Positions 10,591-19,475 of a stretch of 64,000 bases of DNA are shown here, in pieces (within the stretch, counting starts at the first letter, position 1; each line of letters starts with the position of its first letter). Origin of the DNA: [Phialemoniopsis] sp. UDSM-2020 (Eukaryota > Ascomycota > Sordariomycetes > Thyridiales > Thyridiaceae). A model generated the notes under the pieces. It saw only the letters and a list, made by a program, of their open reading frames with translations, was not told the origin of the DNA and made no database searches. The stretch is taken from positions 496,001 to 560,000 of the forward strand of contig JAEILZ010000001.1 in NCBI GenBank assembly GCA_018873225.1, given 5' to 3'. The translations under genes and the position numbers were made by a program.

Positions 10591-11328
10591 TCAAAACTCA
10601 GCCTCGCCAAACAGACCCGTCACCCTCTCCCTCCCGCCATCCTCCCACTGATCCCACCCATAACTATACACAAGTGTGTCGCGCCACAGATCATCCGGGT
10701 CCCCGTCCGGCGGCCCGGGCCTCCCATTGCCAACCTTGCCCTTGAGTTTACCCTTGGGAAATCGAAAGTGCCACTCAATCGTCCCGACCTCCTTGAACCC
10801 CATCTTGGCCGCCAGCCCTTGGCTCGCCTTGTTCGTCGTGCTGGTGTGCCAGTGCAGACGCCTCAGGCCTAGCCCACCTTGCGCCGTGGATGTGAGGCCG
10901 TACTGCATCAGCAATGCGACAGCGGCGCTCGCAATCCCCTTGCCCTGGTACTGCGGCAGGACGGTCACAAAGCCAATCTCGCTGCTCAGGTGCATCTCCG
11001 AGGTGTAAATGTAGCTGATGGACCCGGCGAGCTCGCCATCGGGACTGTCTTTCGACGCGGGCGCGGTGCGGTCGATGACGGCAAAGTTGAAGCACGACGG
11101 GTTGGAGCGGGAGAGGATGGTGTCTGGCCGTTCAAAGAGGTTGTGCAGCTCTGACTCGTCGCGCATGGGGCCGAGAGGCATGTGGGAGAACATTTCTGGG
11201 TGGTCCTTTGAGCGCTCGAAGAAGGTGGACTTGTGCAGGACCGGGTCAAAAGGGATGAGCTTGACGCGGGCGTTGGAGATGGAGGGCTTGACCGGCCAGT
11301 AGAAGTTGCATCCCTGGGTTTCGACCAT
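10591..11328 (-). CDS. GNAT-family N-acetyltransferase (RimJ/RimL type)
   Basis: A single exon of 245 aa from the ATG at 11328 (MVETQGCNFYWPVKP). Core GNAT elements are present: ARVKLIPFDP at the N-terminus, LAGSISYIYTSEMHLSSEIG (beta4), then VLPQYQGKGIASAAVALLM, which holds the acetyl-CoA pyrophosphate loop (Q/R-x2-G-x-G/A as QYQGKGIA). The motif B part is LHWHTSTTNKASQGLAAKMG, followed by FKEVG. It is close to the fungal acetyltransferases annotated as Acetyltransf_3. The substrate is not predictable; fungal members commonly acetylate small amines or protein N-termini. The 5' end has in-frame sequence upstream but no earlier ATG. It converges with the dioxygenase gene at 10431. Confidence 0.85.
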   Translation of the reverse strand: MVETQGCNFYWPVKPSISNARVKLIPFDPVLHKSTFFERSKDHPEMFSHMPLGPMRDESELHNLFERPDTILSRSNPSCFNFAVIDRTAPASKDSPDGELAGSISYIYTSEMHLSSEIGFVTVLPQYQGKGIASAAVALLMQYGLTSTAQGGLGLRRLHWHTSTTNKASQGLAAKMGFKEVGTIEWHFRFPKGKLKGKVGNGRPGPPDGDPDDLWRDTLVYSYGWDQWEDGGRERVTGLFGEAEF

Positions 11329-12427
11329 CTTTGCTCGTTGTTTGGTGTCTCGCTCTCGAGACACTCTTTCAATAGAAAATTTGGAAAGGGACAATTAGCC
11401 AATGAGACAAGATTCAAGTCGGGCGTGATTTCAATGATCGCTCAACCACTCTGGATGAGTGTGTAACGCCTCCCTTATGAAGTCAGATCCAGCCAGAGTT
11501 GACGTGAGTCAATTGATCTTCGGCCAACGAAAGCGGCTAGATTGAAAATCGCTCCCTTTCCCGCACATAAGCTCATTGTCGGCTGCCGAGTTCGGATCCG
11601 CTTGGATCCACTCGGAACTAGGGGAGAGGCACGTCGGTATAGAGTAATTACTGCGCATCCGATAAAGAACTCTGTGTTGTCCGGTTCCTTTCGTTCAGCG
11701 GTATATAGCTTAGGTATAGTGATTAGCACGGAGTCGATTCTCAAATGAGGTTGAGGTAACAGTATAGTGTAACAGAGCATTAAGAAAACTGCAGATACCA
11801 CTAAAGTAAAGCTCCCTATAATCTTAGAAAGTACAAGTAGAATGTAAATGCACTTAAAAGCACTTGAGCAAATATAATCCAGCGAACTTACCAAAGAGAA
11901 CAGGAGCAATGACAAAAAGGTAATGCCCGCGGCATTACCTTTTGGCCCAAGCCCATCTTGTGGCTACTTGCGCCCCGTCTGCCCTTTCGGGGTTATTGCT
12001 TTTATCGCAACGGTATTTATTTTGCGCCTCTCACTAAGCCTCGCCTGTACCGTCATTTGCTCGACAAGTCCCCTGCGTCAAATCTCAGCGGGTGCGAATC
12101 GAACTCAGGACCTTGGGCAGGGGCTTGCGGACGTTTCTGAAGGGGGATGGTGGTCTTAGCTTTCTGATGAGAGTCTGACGTTTCTCCCACCGCTGCACCA
12201 TCTCTTCGTTCCTTGGGGATCATGGCTATTAAACTTCTTTATGTAGGGCATCTCCCTCCAGGCGCGAGTGCCTTGTGCTCGATGTTTAAGCTTCATTGTT
12301 ATGTGTGTGTATGTATCTGCCTAACTTGGTCTAAATCCCACAAACGCCGTGTCAATGCCGATCTAACTATGCTATATCATGTGTATGCCGTGAAATGCAA
12401 TCCGTCTCTCGTATGATCTTCGTTCTA
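11329..12427. other. Intergenic, about 1.1 kb
   Basis: No gene seen. It contains one strong short inverted repeat (listed separately). A stretch at 12088-12110 contains GCGAATCGAACTC, which looks like a tRNA T-loop on the minus strand but cannot be folded into a tRNA. Confidence 0.5.
11916..11943. repeat. Perfect 11-bp inverted repeat (hairpin)
   Basis: AAAGGTAATGC is followed by a short GC-rich loop and then GCATTACCTTT, giving two perfectly complementary arms. It stands in AT-rich intergenic DNA between the acetyltransferase promoter and the 3' side of the ferric reductase gene. It could be a hairpin at the end of a small decayed element or a chance structure; no target-site duplication is obvious. 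Confidence 0.6.
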
Positions 12428-14992
12428 TCACCAAGTGAAGCTCTCCTCAAAGTACTCAACCCCAACAAACCCCTTGCCCAGGACATCCACCACCGCTCTC
12501 CGCGCATCATCCGCCATCCTCGCCGGCCCGCACGCGACAACAGCCAAACTGCCACCCTGCGCCGCCCTCGCCGCCGCCTCGACCTCGCCAGCGACGTCGG
12601 GCCTTCCAGAAAGCATCCTCACTCCCTCCGGTGGCGTAGGGTGCTCTTCTTCATCGCCACTCGCGACTTCGTCCTTGTTCGTAATGTACACGTCCAGCGA
12701 CAGCCTCTCTCCCGCGCTGGAGTCTACGGCCCGCGTGGCTATGGCCGACTCGAGCGAGTCGCCAAAGTCCTCACGCAGGACTTCGACGGCGAACCCGCGC
12801 TCGCGCGCGGCCCAGACGATGCGCACCGAGCGCGGCGCGTCGAGGCTCGCCATGTGCGAGAGCGGGACGACGATGCCGCTGCCGCCGACGACGAAGAGTA
12901 CGTGATCGAAGCGGTGGAAGGGCTGCGTGTGCCCGTAGGGCCCGTCGACGAGGACGCGCAGGTGTGCTGGTTTCGGCCAGGCCGCGGCCGCTGTGTCGCG
13001 CAGGCGTGCGGTGAAGCTGTCGTACGGGCGGATCAGGAAGGTCATGGTCGACGGGGCCTTGCCGGCGGGTCTGTCGGAGCTGCCTGCGCCACTGAGGAGG
13101 AGCGGCGCTTCATCGCCGAGGGCGGCGTCTTGGTCTGCGGCGTGGCCGCCTAGGACTTGGCGGGTGGCGGTTGTTGAAGCTACTGTAAAGGGGTGGGATT
13201 CCCAGAAGCGTAGGTCATTGAGAACGTGGAGGTAGTAGAAAGTGCCCGGTTTGGGACGGTAGAAGCTGGTGTGGTAAGGGATGCTGAGGCGGATGATGTT
13301 GGAGTCCGGATTATATGTGGCGGTAGCCGGGGTGTTCCAGAATTTGCGATTGAAGGCGACGACTCGGAGACCTCGGAATATGCGATCGAAGACCCAAATG
13401 ACAGCTGGAACCCATACTAGGAAGTCGAAGCGACCCTTGAAGATAGAAACGTGTCTGATCGAAAATGTCAGTCGAGGTATGCGGAAGGGGATAGGGGCAG
13501 ACCGACCCAAGCATGGTGAACAACACCAAGATCGAAAGCACAATATGCAAAACAAGGAATAGCTCGTAGGTGTTCCGACGCAGCCAAAACACGGAAAAGA
13601 TGAGGATAAAACACATGAAGATGGTAGCCTAGGCGCATGGTTAGTAAGTATTAATGACCAAACAGGGTGATTGGTAGAGTAGGACATACAAGTTCTCCGA
13701 CCCAGAAGTAGTACTGTACCAGAAAGTACTTGAAGTACTGCCAGCCACCATCTATCTAGTGTTAGCAGTGATCGCACCCACAACGACAAGGACACTTACC
13801 CTTGAAAATCAGATAGGTGTACCCGACCGAGTGGATGACTGCTTGTAGTGTAGCCACACGAGCCACCCAGCGGTGGAAATTATTGTATGTGCCAAAGTCC
13901 CACCCGGTCAGGGACATCAGCAAGTTGTTACGCATCCCAAACAACCAGATTATGGGGAAGTTGGCGAAAGAGATGATGCCTGTGCGATCTGATAGGTATC
14001 GCCAAATCTGCTTCGAGATGGTTCCAAAGCTAGGAGCATGTCAGCCAGGTGTCTCTCCACCACTATAGTCATCTGAGCCTACTATAAGTTCCCCTCAAAC
14101 ACTGTATAGCCGTGAATACAAAAGAAGGTGTTGAGGAGGATGAAAGTTGCTATCGTCAAGGTCTGAATTCTGGGTGGCACCGTGCACCATCCGACATTCT
14201 GGGCACATTTGTATCCGAATGTTGCCGGAACAGTCAGATAGCGTCTCAACCAAAGATTAGGCCGGCTTGTCCAAGTGATGGGTCTCGCTTCCGAAGCCGG
14301 GTCGTCACTCTCAAACTGCTCTCTCTGTGGAACAGGTCGCCAGTCTCTTCTCCTCACCATGCAGGCAGCCGCAATCAGGCGACTCAGCAGTCCAATGGCA
14401 ACGACGCTGATCCAAAAGACAGTGACAGCACCCCTGGTTTACGCTTTAGTACAGGCCTCATAGTCAAGGAGCATCTCATCACGGTCCAGACCCACCCATA
14501 GAGAAAGTGATACTTGTGCACATAGGCAACAGCATCAAGCGTATCATGCGCGTCGGCATAAAACTCGTCCGACGGCAGCACGACCTCGTTCAACACCAGA
14601 ATACTGTCGACCTCCTCGTCGGTGATCCTGCGCAGGCCGGCAATCACGTCGTCGGTGTAGTTGGCGATGATCTCGTACGGCAGGATGGGTGTGTGCAGGC
14701 TCTGCATGCATGACTCGTTGCGCGCGGCGAGCCCGGGCTGCCTCGACTCCGGGCGGCAGTTGACCTCGAGGCAGAGGTACAGCGACGTGAGACCCAGGCG
14801 GCTGAGGCAGTTGCGCGCGATCTTGGAGGAGCCCTTGCGTATGTCCTCGAAGAAGGGCTCGCGCAGGGTCATCTGACACGCGTCGAAGCACATGGGCCCC
14901 GCGCGGTCGGTCGGGCGCTTCGCATGCGCAAAGGAGCACCATGATGCCAGCACAGAGGCCCAAAGCACGAGGGATGCGTGTGTGAGCCGCAT
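12428..14992 (-). CDS. Ferric reductase-like transmembrane flavocytochrome (FRE family)
   Basis: A multi-exon gene. The ATG at 14992 opens a signal peptide (MRLTHASLVLWASVLASWC) and a cysteine-containing luminal domain of about 150 residues. Several hydrophobic segments follow, with heme-ligand-type histidines spaced in two helices: FHRWVARVATLQAVIHSVGY (13 residues apart) and a later FLVLHIVLSILVLF. The cytosolic half has the FAD-binding HPFTVAS motif and an NADPH-binding glycine-rich site (VDGPYGH, LFVVGGSGIVVPL, CGPARMADD), and ends in YFEESFTW, the usual aromatic C-terminus. Such proteins move electrons from NADPH across a membrane to reduce Fe3+ or Cu2+. It lies 0.8 kb from a UstYa gene, whose family is thought to be metal-dependent; whether it belongs to that cluster is unknown. 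Introns are numerous (at least four). Confidence 0.85.
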
Positions 14993-15821
14993 GACTGCCA
15001 CTCTATGGCGGTTTGCGCATCGCTGGGCGTGGCGTTGAAGAAGTGTGGAGAGGGGTTAAGTACCAAAAACGGAGTCAAGGGAGAAACGGAAATTATCAGA
15101 TCCAAAAGTCTGAGGGAATTTTATCTTATCAGATCATCAGTGGAGCCGCACGGCCCGATCTCGGCATTGGGACACCAGACCCCTCATTTCGACCATGTGA
15201 TTGGCCAGAAGGCATCATAGGGGAGAATTGAGCCCACGTGTGTCCAGGAAGCGCCTCTTGGCAGAGGGGAAAACGACTTGGCAAATTCTCCTGGGAATAG
15301 GCATCAGCACAGACATTGTTCACCCGTTACAGACCAAGGAAACTTTGAAATGTTGAGCCTCATCCAATCCAAGCGATGACTTGCAGGTAGCTCAGTCCTC
15401 AAGTCATGTGACTACTCTGGAAAGCCATCTCAAAGACCAAATGCACGTAGAGACATGGAACAATGATTTCTCGTGTCCCGATTTGTGATTTCGCCGATTA
15501 CTAACTAGTGTAGAATTCGGAAGACGCTGTGGGAGCAAAGTATCCGCCATAGAGGGTCTCCTTCCTCTCCGCATCACATAAGCGGTGTCCGCTTACCCGC
15601 ATCCTCATCAATACCCCTTACAGTGCGAAAACATCACCTTCACGGCGGTACGGTTGCTCGATCAGGGTAGCATACACCCGACCAGTCCCTTTGATCCTTT
15701 CATGGTTACATTTCCTTTCTTGGGCTAGTAGTTCACTCACAGGTTGTTTCTTATTAAGACAGTTTTAGGGCGAACATAGTGATTCTTCCAAGATAGTGTC
15801 ACACGTTTTCTCACACTCAAC
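14993..15821. other. Divergent promoter region between the reductase and UstYa-like gene 1
   Basis: About 0.8 kb with no gene. The two flanking genes are transcribed away from each other, so both promoters should lie here. No clear repeated operator was found. Confidence 0.5.
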
Positions 15822-16499
15822 ATGGCTAACAAAATCGAGTATTCGCAAGTCAATGACACTGACAGCGACAACGACCATGACCAGTCGTATCAGGCTGTCC
15901 ATCGACGGCGCAGATGGATCTCAACAATAATCTCATTCATCATTGGCCTCGTCACCATGGGGGCCTTGATGGCCCTTTTCCAAACCTTCATATTGCCGAA
16001 ACCACCACACGCACGCATCCTGCCGCCCGGGCCCAGCGGCGCTGACCCGAAAAGTGGCCTGCCTCTGGCCTGGTTCAACGGCGACTGCGGCAACTCTTAT
16101 GAAGAGGCTGTGGCGCGAGACTGTCGGTACAACGTCGTTCTTCACGCGTGGCTGCCCAAGACCTGCCTCACAGAAGCCGATGCAGAAGACGCCGAAGAAA
16201 TGTACAAAGACCGCAATTGGCAGTACACTGCTGCGTCGGGCCAGAACCAGACCATCGAGCGAATCGCTGTTGGAGACTCTCACCACTTTACCACGTCGTT
16301 TGGCTGGCATGTCGTGCACTGCATGTATATCTGGAAGCGTCTGCACAGGGTCTTGCTTGACCCAACCCTGCAGATAGACTCGTACACGGCCAGCTATCAG
16401 CATACGAGTCACTGCGTGGAAATGATTGCGGGCGATTCAGAGGGTATGGTGGACCAGGGCACGAAGGTGTTTGTCAAATTTCCGAGTTGCGCAAAGTAG
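15822..16499 (+). CDS. UstYa/DUF3328-like protein 1 (divergent subtype)
   Basis: An intronless 225-aa protein. It has a polar N-terminus, one transmembrane segment (about residues 34-54, IISFIIGLVTMGALMALFQ) and a lumenal domain. That domain contains two histidine-cysteine motifs, HVVHC and HTSHC, the HxxHC pair that defines the UstYa/DUF3328 family. The preceding NGDCGNSYEEAVARDC and CLTEADAEDAEEMY region is the subtype with extra cysteines seen in a branch of this family, different from UstYa-like proteins 2 and 3. UstYa proteins are single-pass oxidases that act on peptide cores in dikaritin and cyclochlorotine-type pathways; known members oxidise or cyclise the substrate. It is convergent with UstYa-like gene 2, ending 68 bp from it, and lies 1.9 kb from the repeat precursor. 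Confidence 0.85.
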   Translation: MANKIEYSQVNDTDSDNDHDQSYQAVHRRRRWISTIISFIIGLVTMGALMALFQTFILPKPPHARILPPGPSGADPKSGLPLAWFNGDCGNSYEEAVARDCRYNVVLHAWLPKTCLTEADAEDAEEMYKDRNWQYTAASGQNQTIERIAVGDSHHFTTSFGWHVVHCMYIWKRLHRVLLDPTLQIDSYTASYQHTSHCVEMIAGDSEGMVDQGTKVFVKFPSCAK

Positions 16500-16567
16500 A
16501 TGATTGTCAAGTATTGAGACTAGTAGTATTATCATGTTGATATCCTCATACATAATTGAATGCTCTT

Positions 16568-17470
16568 CTAGCTTTGCCTGATTGGGGCTCCTGCGACAAA
16601 CACGTAGAAATCCAAATCTGTCTGAGCTTTGTGCTCCACCGCCCAGTCTCTGATCTTCTGAAAGTTCTTGCAAGTATGCGTTGTCTTGACATTGCCCAAC
16701 ATCCTCTGCCGCTCCACACTCCACTCCCAAAAGATCGTGCTGACATCCGACGAGCACTGAAGTGACTGTCTAACCTGTTCGATGCAATGCTCCATGTGAT
16801 GAACATTCTCAATTGCTTCTTCTGATCCCGACGTCATGTCCATCTTGTAGACAGTGGGATAAGCCAGTTTGCGCAGCATATTGAGGCAATGCAGTTGATG
16901 AAACACATCAAGCTCCACAATGTAGTGGCTGGTGTCGTTTGTGAACGGCGTTGTTGCGTTGGGCAGCTTGGCAGCCGATTCAGGAGTGATTTGAGAGATC
17001 AAAACTTCTGTATATTCGAGACATTAGCCTTCGCGTGAGAAACAACAAGGCTCTGCGCGAAACACACCGTTGTAAAGTTCATCCCAGTGAGCGTCAACCT
17101 CGCTTGAAGAGCCTTGATACTTCGACCCATCGCCCTCGAGGCCACCCCCGCTGAAGACTACCGTCTCATATTCAACTGCAGCTTGTGCAGGGGCTATCCT
17201 CTTGTCAAATCGTGGCCCATTTGAGAACAGCCTGTATCACTTACAGTATATCTCGTCGGGAATATAGGCTTTGCTTGTATCGCGTCTTTGCAATGTCCAA
17301 GTAGCGAGCATGGCTAAGAGCAGAACGATGTTCAGCGCAACGGAGTATGGCATAAGATGAGCCCATCTTCTCAGTCTCGACCTTCTCTTCGTAATTGGGA
17401 GGATATCACTCTCCTCGTCCCCCAGAAAAGGCACCTCATCAGAGGCTCGATCAGTCTTCTCGTAAGCCAT
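16568..17470 (-). CDS. UstYa/DUF3328-family protein 2
   Basis: Three exons start at the ATG at 17470. Exon 1 has a charged cytoplasmic tail and one membrane helix (MPYSVALNIVLLLAMLATWT). Splicing restores the conserved Y-S-A-V-E-Y-E sequence of the family. The second intron joins HWDELYNE to VLISQITPES. The C-terminal domain holds both HxxHC motifs, as FHQLHCLNMLRK and HHMEHCIEQVRQ, then CSSDVSTIFWEW and HTCKNF. This is the classical UstYa layout, close to UstYa-like protein 3. It would act in the secretory pathway on the precursor peptide, most likely in oxidative cross-linking. It is divergent from the precursor gene, separated by about 0.9 kb that holds repeated TCGGAC motifs. Confidence 0.9.
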
Positions 17471-18394
17471 AACAGTAGACAAGGCCTCAAATTGAGATAT
17501 CTCAGTGATCGTAGATTGATTTGATGTAGTGATCTGGATTTCTCGTGTGCATTCAGAAGTCCCGCGCAAGCTGCCTGCCTACCCAGAAGCATGCAGTCTC
17601 GTACCGTGTCTCGTGTACTGTGCATCAAGTCAAGGTTGTGCTTAGAATTCATAGGCAACCAAGGTTGCATTTCTGCTTTGAGAAGGTGACATCTCGTTTC
17701 CCGAGCTGTATCATGCAGTGAGACATGATCAACAGTAGGCTTCGTCCATGTGGCTCCCGAATGCGAGAAATGCTACGAAGCCGTGAAGGAAGAGCTTTGC
17801 TTTTCATCGAATTCTACTTGTCATTGGATGCAAACGATTCGTGCTCACCGCAATTGAGGGGGATGTTGAACCTAGCTTGGGATTGCTAGGTCCGAGGTAT
17901 GTTCGTTCCCCGCGCTTATGGGCGTACAGCCTCGGACTCCAGGGTCCTTCGGACTTTTAACATCTCGGACTTCACGCAGCATCTCGTCAATGCGCTTTCA
18001 TAGGATCAGAACCAACCTATCAAGCAAACCAATCAACCAGAGCTGCTTCAAAGAGGACCTGCTAGTTGTGTAGTTACTGCAATAGTCGGTGATCAAATGC
18101 TCAACTAGGCAGGAGAAGAGACAACATCACGGCTGACACAAAGCTAGTGCTGTAGGTCATCGCGGGGTATTCTCTGGTTGACAGAGGAACATATCGTGAC
18201 ATAATCCCGTGGGATTCCATCATGACTGCATTGCAACGTTGCGGGTGACTTGCTCTGCCTTAACAGGTAGATAAGTGGTGCGATACTCGCATCGATATCC
18301 AGGGCACCCTTTGATAATTCTGCGAAGGTGAGCTCAAGCATCAAACATCAACGTTCATCTCAAACCAACCTCGTTATCTCAACAAACCTTCAAG
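17471..18394. promoter_or_regulatory. Shared upstream region of UstYa-like gene 2 and the repeat precursor
   Basis: About 0.92 kb of non-coding DNA between two divergent genes. The final 90 bp before the precursor ATG are rich in CAAC and CATC and A/C-rich, a usual fungal 5' UTR style. The TCGGAC motifs are listed separately. Confidence 0.45.
17890..17970. promoter_or_regulatory. Four TCGGAC/GTCCGA motifs, candidate regulator binding sites
   Basis: GTCCGAG occurs at 17890-17896; CTCGGAC at 17931-17937, TTCGGAC at 17948-17954 and CTCGGAC at 17964-17970. The three direct copies are 17 and 16 nt apart. CGG-containing motifs are the usual half-sites of Zn2Cys6 regulators, but no such regulator gene lies next to the cluster. 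Function is inferred only from clustering and position between two divergent cluster genes. Confidence 0.35.
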
Positions 18395-18787
18395 ATGAAG
18401 ATCGCTCTTCCCGTCGTCTTCGCGCTCTTCAGTGCTTCCCTTGCCGCGCCCGTCCAGAGCGGTGACAAGCGTTCTGAGGCTCAGAGCCCCGACATCCTGT
18501 ACAACAACGCCGCCGGCTGGGGACGAAAGCGCTCTGAAGCCCAGAGCCCCGATATCTTATACAACAACGCCGCCGGATGGGGCAGGAAGCGGGACGAGGC
18601 CCAGAGTCCCGATATTCTTTACAACAACGCAGCTGGTTGGGGAAGGAAGAGGTCCGAGGCTCAAAGCCCCGATATCTTGTATAACAACGCCGCCGGCTGG
18701 GGACGGAAGCGTTCTGAGGCTCAGAGCCCTGACATTCTCTATAACAATGCCGCTGGCTGGGGAAGAAAGCGGGAGGAGGCTGAGTAA
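18395..18787 (+). CDS. Kex2-processed repeat precursor peptide (dikaritin-type RiPP candidate)
   Basis: A single-exon 130-aa protein. Residues 1 to about 18 are a signal peptide (MKIALPVVFALFSASLA). APVQSGDKR follows, then five 20-residue units SEAQSPDILYNNAAGWGRKR, then EEAE. Only the first residue varies (Ser in four, Asp in one). Every unit ends in a dibasic site after which Kex2 would cut. Signal peptide, multiple identical cores, KR sites and UstYa genes on both sides match the layout of UstA, PhomA and the epichloecyclin precursor. Each unit has one Tyr and one Trp, residues that oxidases of this kind could cross-link. Codons differ between units while the peptide is unchanged, so the peptide is selected. 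The residue before RKR is Gly, so trimming by carboxypeptidase would leave a C-terminal Gly. A linear secreted signal peptide is the main alternative; it lacks the W-x-GQP-like alpha-pheromone signature. No tyrosinase or methyltransferase gene is nearby. Confidence 0.9.
   Translation: MKIALPVVFALFSASLAAPVQSGDKRSEAQSPDILYNNAAGWGRKRSEAQSPDILYNNAAGWGRKRDEAQSPDILYNNAAGWGRKRSEAQSPDILYNNAAGWGRKRSEAQSPDILYNNAAGWGRKREEAE
18473..18772 (+). repeat. Five tandem 60-bp coding units of the precursor
   Basis: The units lie at 18473-18532, 18533-18592, 18593-18652, 18653-18712 and 18713-18772. They encode the same peptide with many synonymous third-position differences (for example CTG, TTA, CTT, TTG and CTC for the single Leu). 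There is no length variation and no frame break. Confidence 0.95.
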
Positions 18788-18946
18788 CGCCTCGGTATCA
18801 TTCGGCGTGCGCGAATAGACTATCACCATCTGTATACTCGTAGTGATCAATGCAGACAGAGTCTATCTGGACAAAGCTCTATGGCTTCCTTGACGACTGT
18901 GTGTGTAGTCATAAATTTGTGGTTGCTGTTCTAGGAAGCATCTCAG

Positions 18947-19076
18947 TACAGAGGTGGTAAGGGTAAATAAGACGTCTCTGCAAGGCATTAAACGGTTTGA
19001 ATATGGGTAGTGGGATAACCCTCCACCTAGCAGTCGATACCTGACAGGGGGGGGAGAAATTTCAGCTTGCGACCTT
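18947..19076. repeat. Cluster-specific dispersed repeat, copy A
   Basis: It starts with TACAGAGGTGGTAAGGGTAA and continues through GACGTCTCTGC, GGGTAGTGGGATAACC, CCACCTAGCAGTCGATACCT and a run of G to TTTCAGCTTGC. It lies between the precursor stop codon and UstYa-like gene 3. It is closely similar to copy C and partly to copy B. Confidence 0.8.
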
Positions 19077-19475
19077 AGTAGGAATAAGCATTTCTGTAAA
19101 AGCTTGGCAGAGAAGTATATTCGCCGCTCAATAGACCCCTTCCTTCACACAACATCGGATGTAACCTTACATGGCACGTAAACCCCGTTGGGGCTACAGA
19201 TGCTGTGAGTGAGCCTTCGCGTTGAAAAGGAGTGCGACCGATACTACGCAAGGTCATGCGCAGTCAGCACTTGAGCTTGGACGTCTATGCACCTCGCTTT
19301 CCATCAACCTGTCAGTTCCGAGCTGTTCAATTACAACCGACCGAGCGATGCCCTCCAAAAGCCGAACTCAATTTCAACGCCCACCTACACAGAAAATACT
19401 GTCCAGTTCAAATCGCGAGAGATTGACCATTACCGTCACCTCGCAAATGTATGTCTTTTTCATCTGCATACAGTC

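Noticed and set aside
11475..11915. Minus-strand 146-codon frame upstream of the acetyltransferase
   Set aside because: Hydrophobic start followed by unconvincing sequence; AT-rich, no domain, no splice support.
12080..12125. tRNA-like T-loop (GAGTTCGATTCGC on the minus strand)
   Set aside because: The flanking bases do not form a T-stem beyond one pair and no acceptor or anticodon arm can be built at the right distance.
18395..18787. Alpha-type mating pheromone precursor
   Set aside because: The signal peptide and Kex2 repeats fit, but the unit lacks the short W/C-rich GQP-type mature sequence and the X-Ala/X-Pro dipeptide runs for Ste13; the UstYa neighbours favour a modified peptide.
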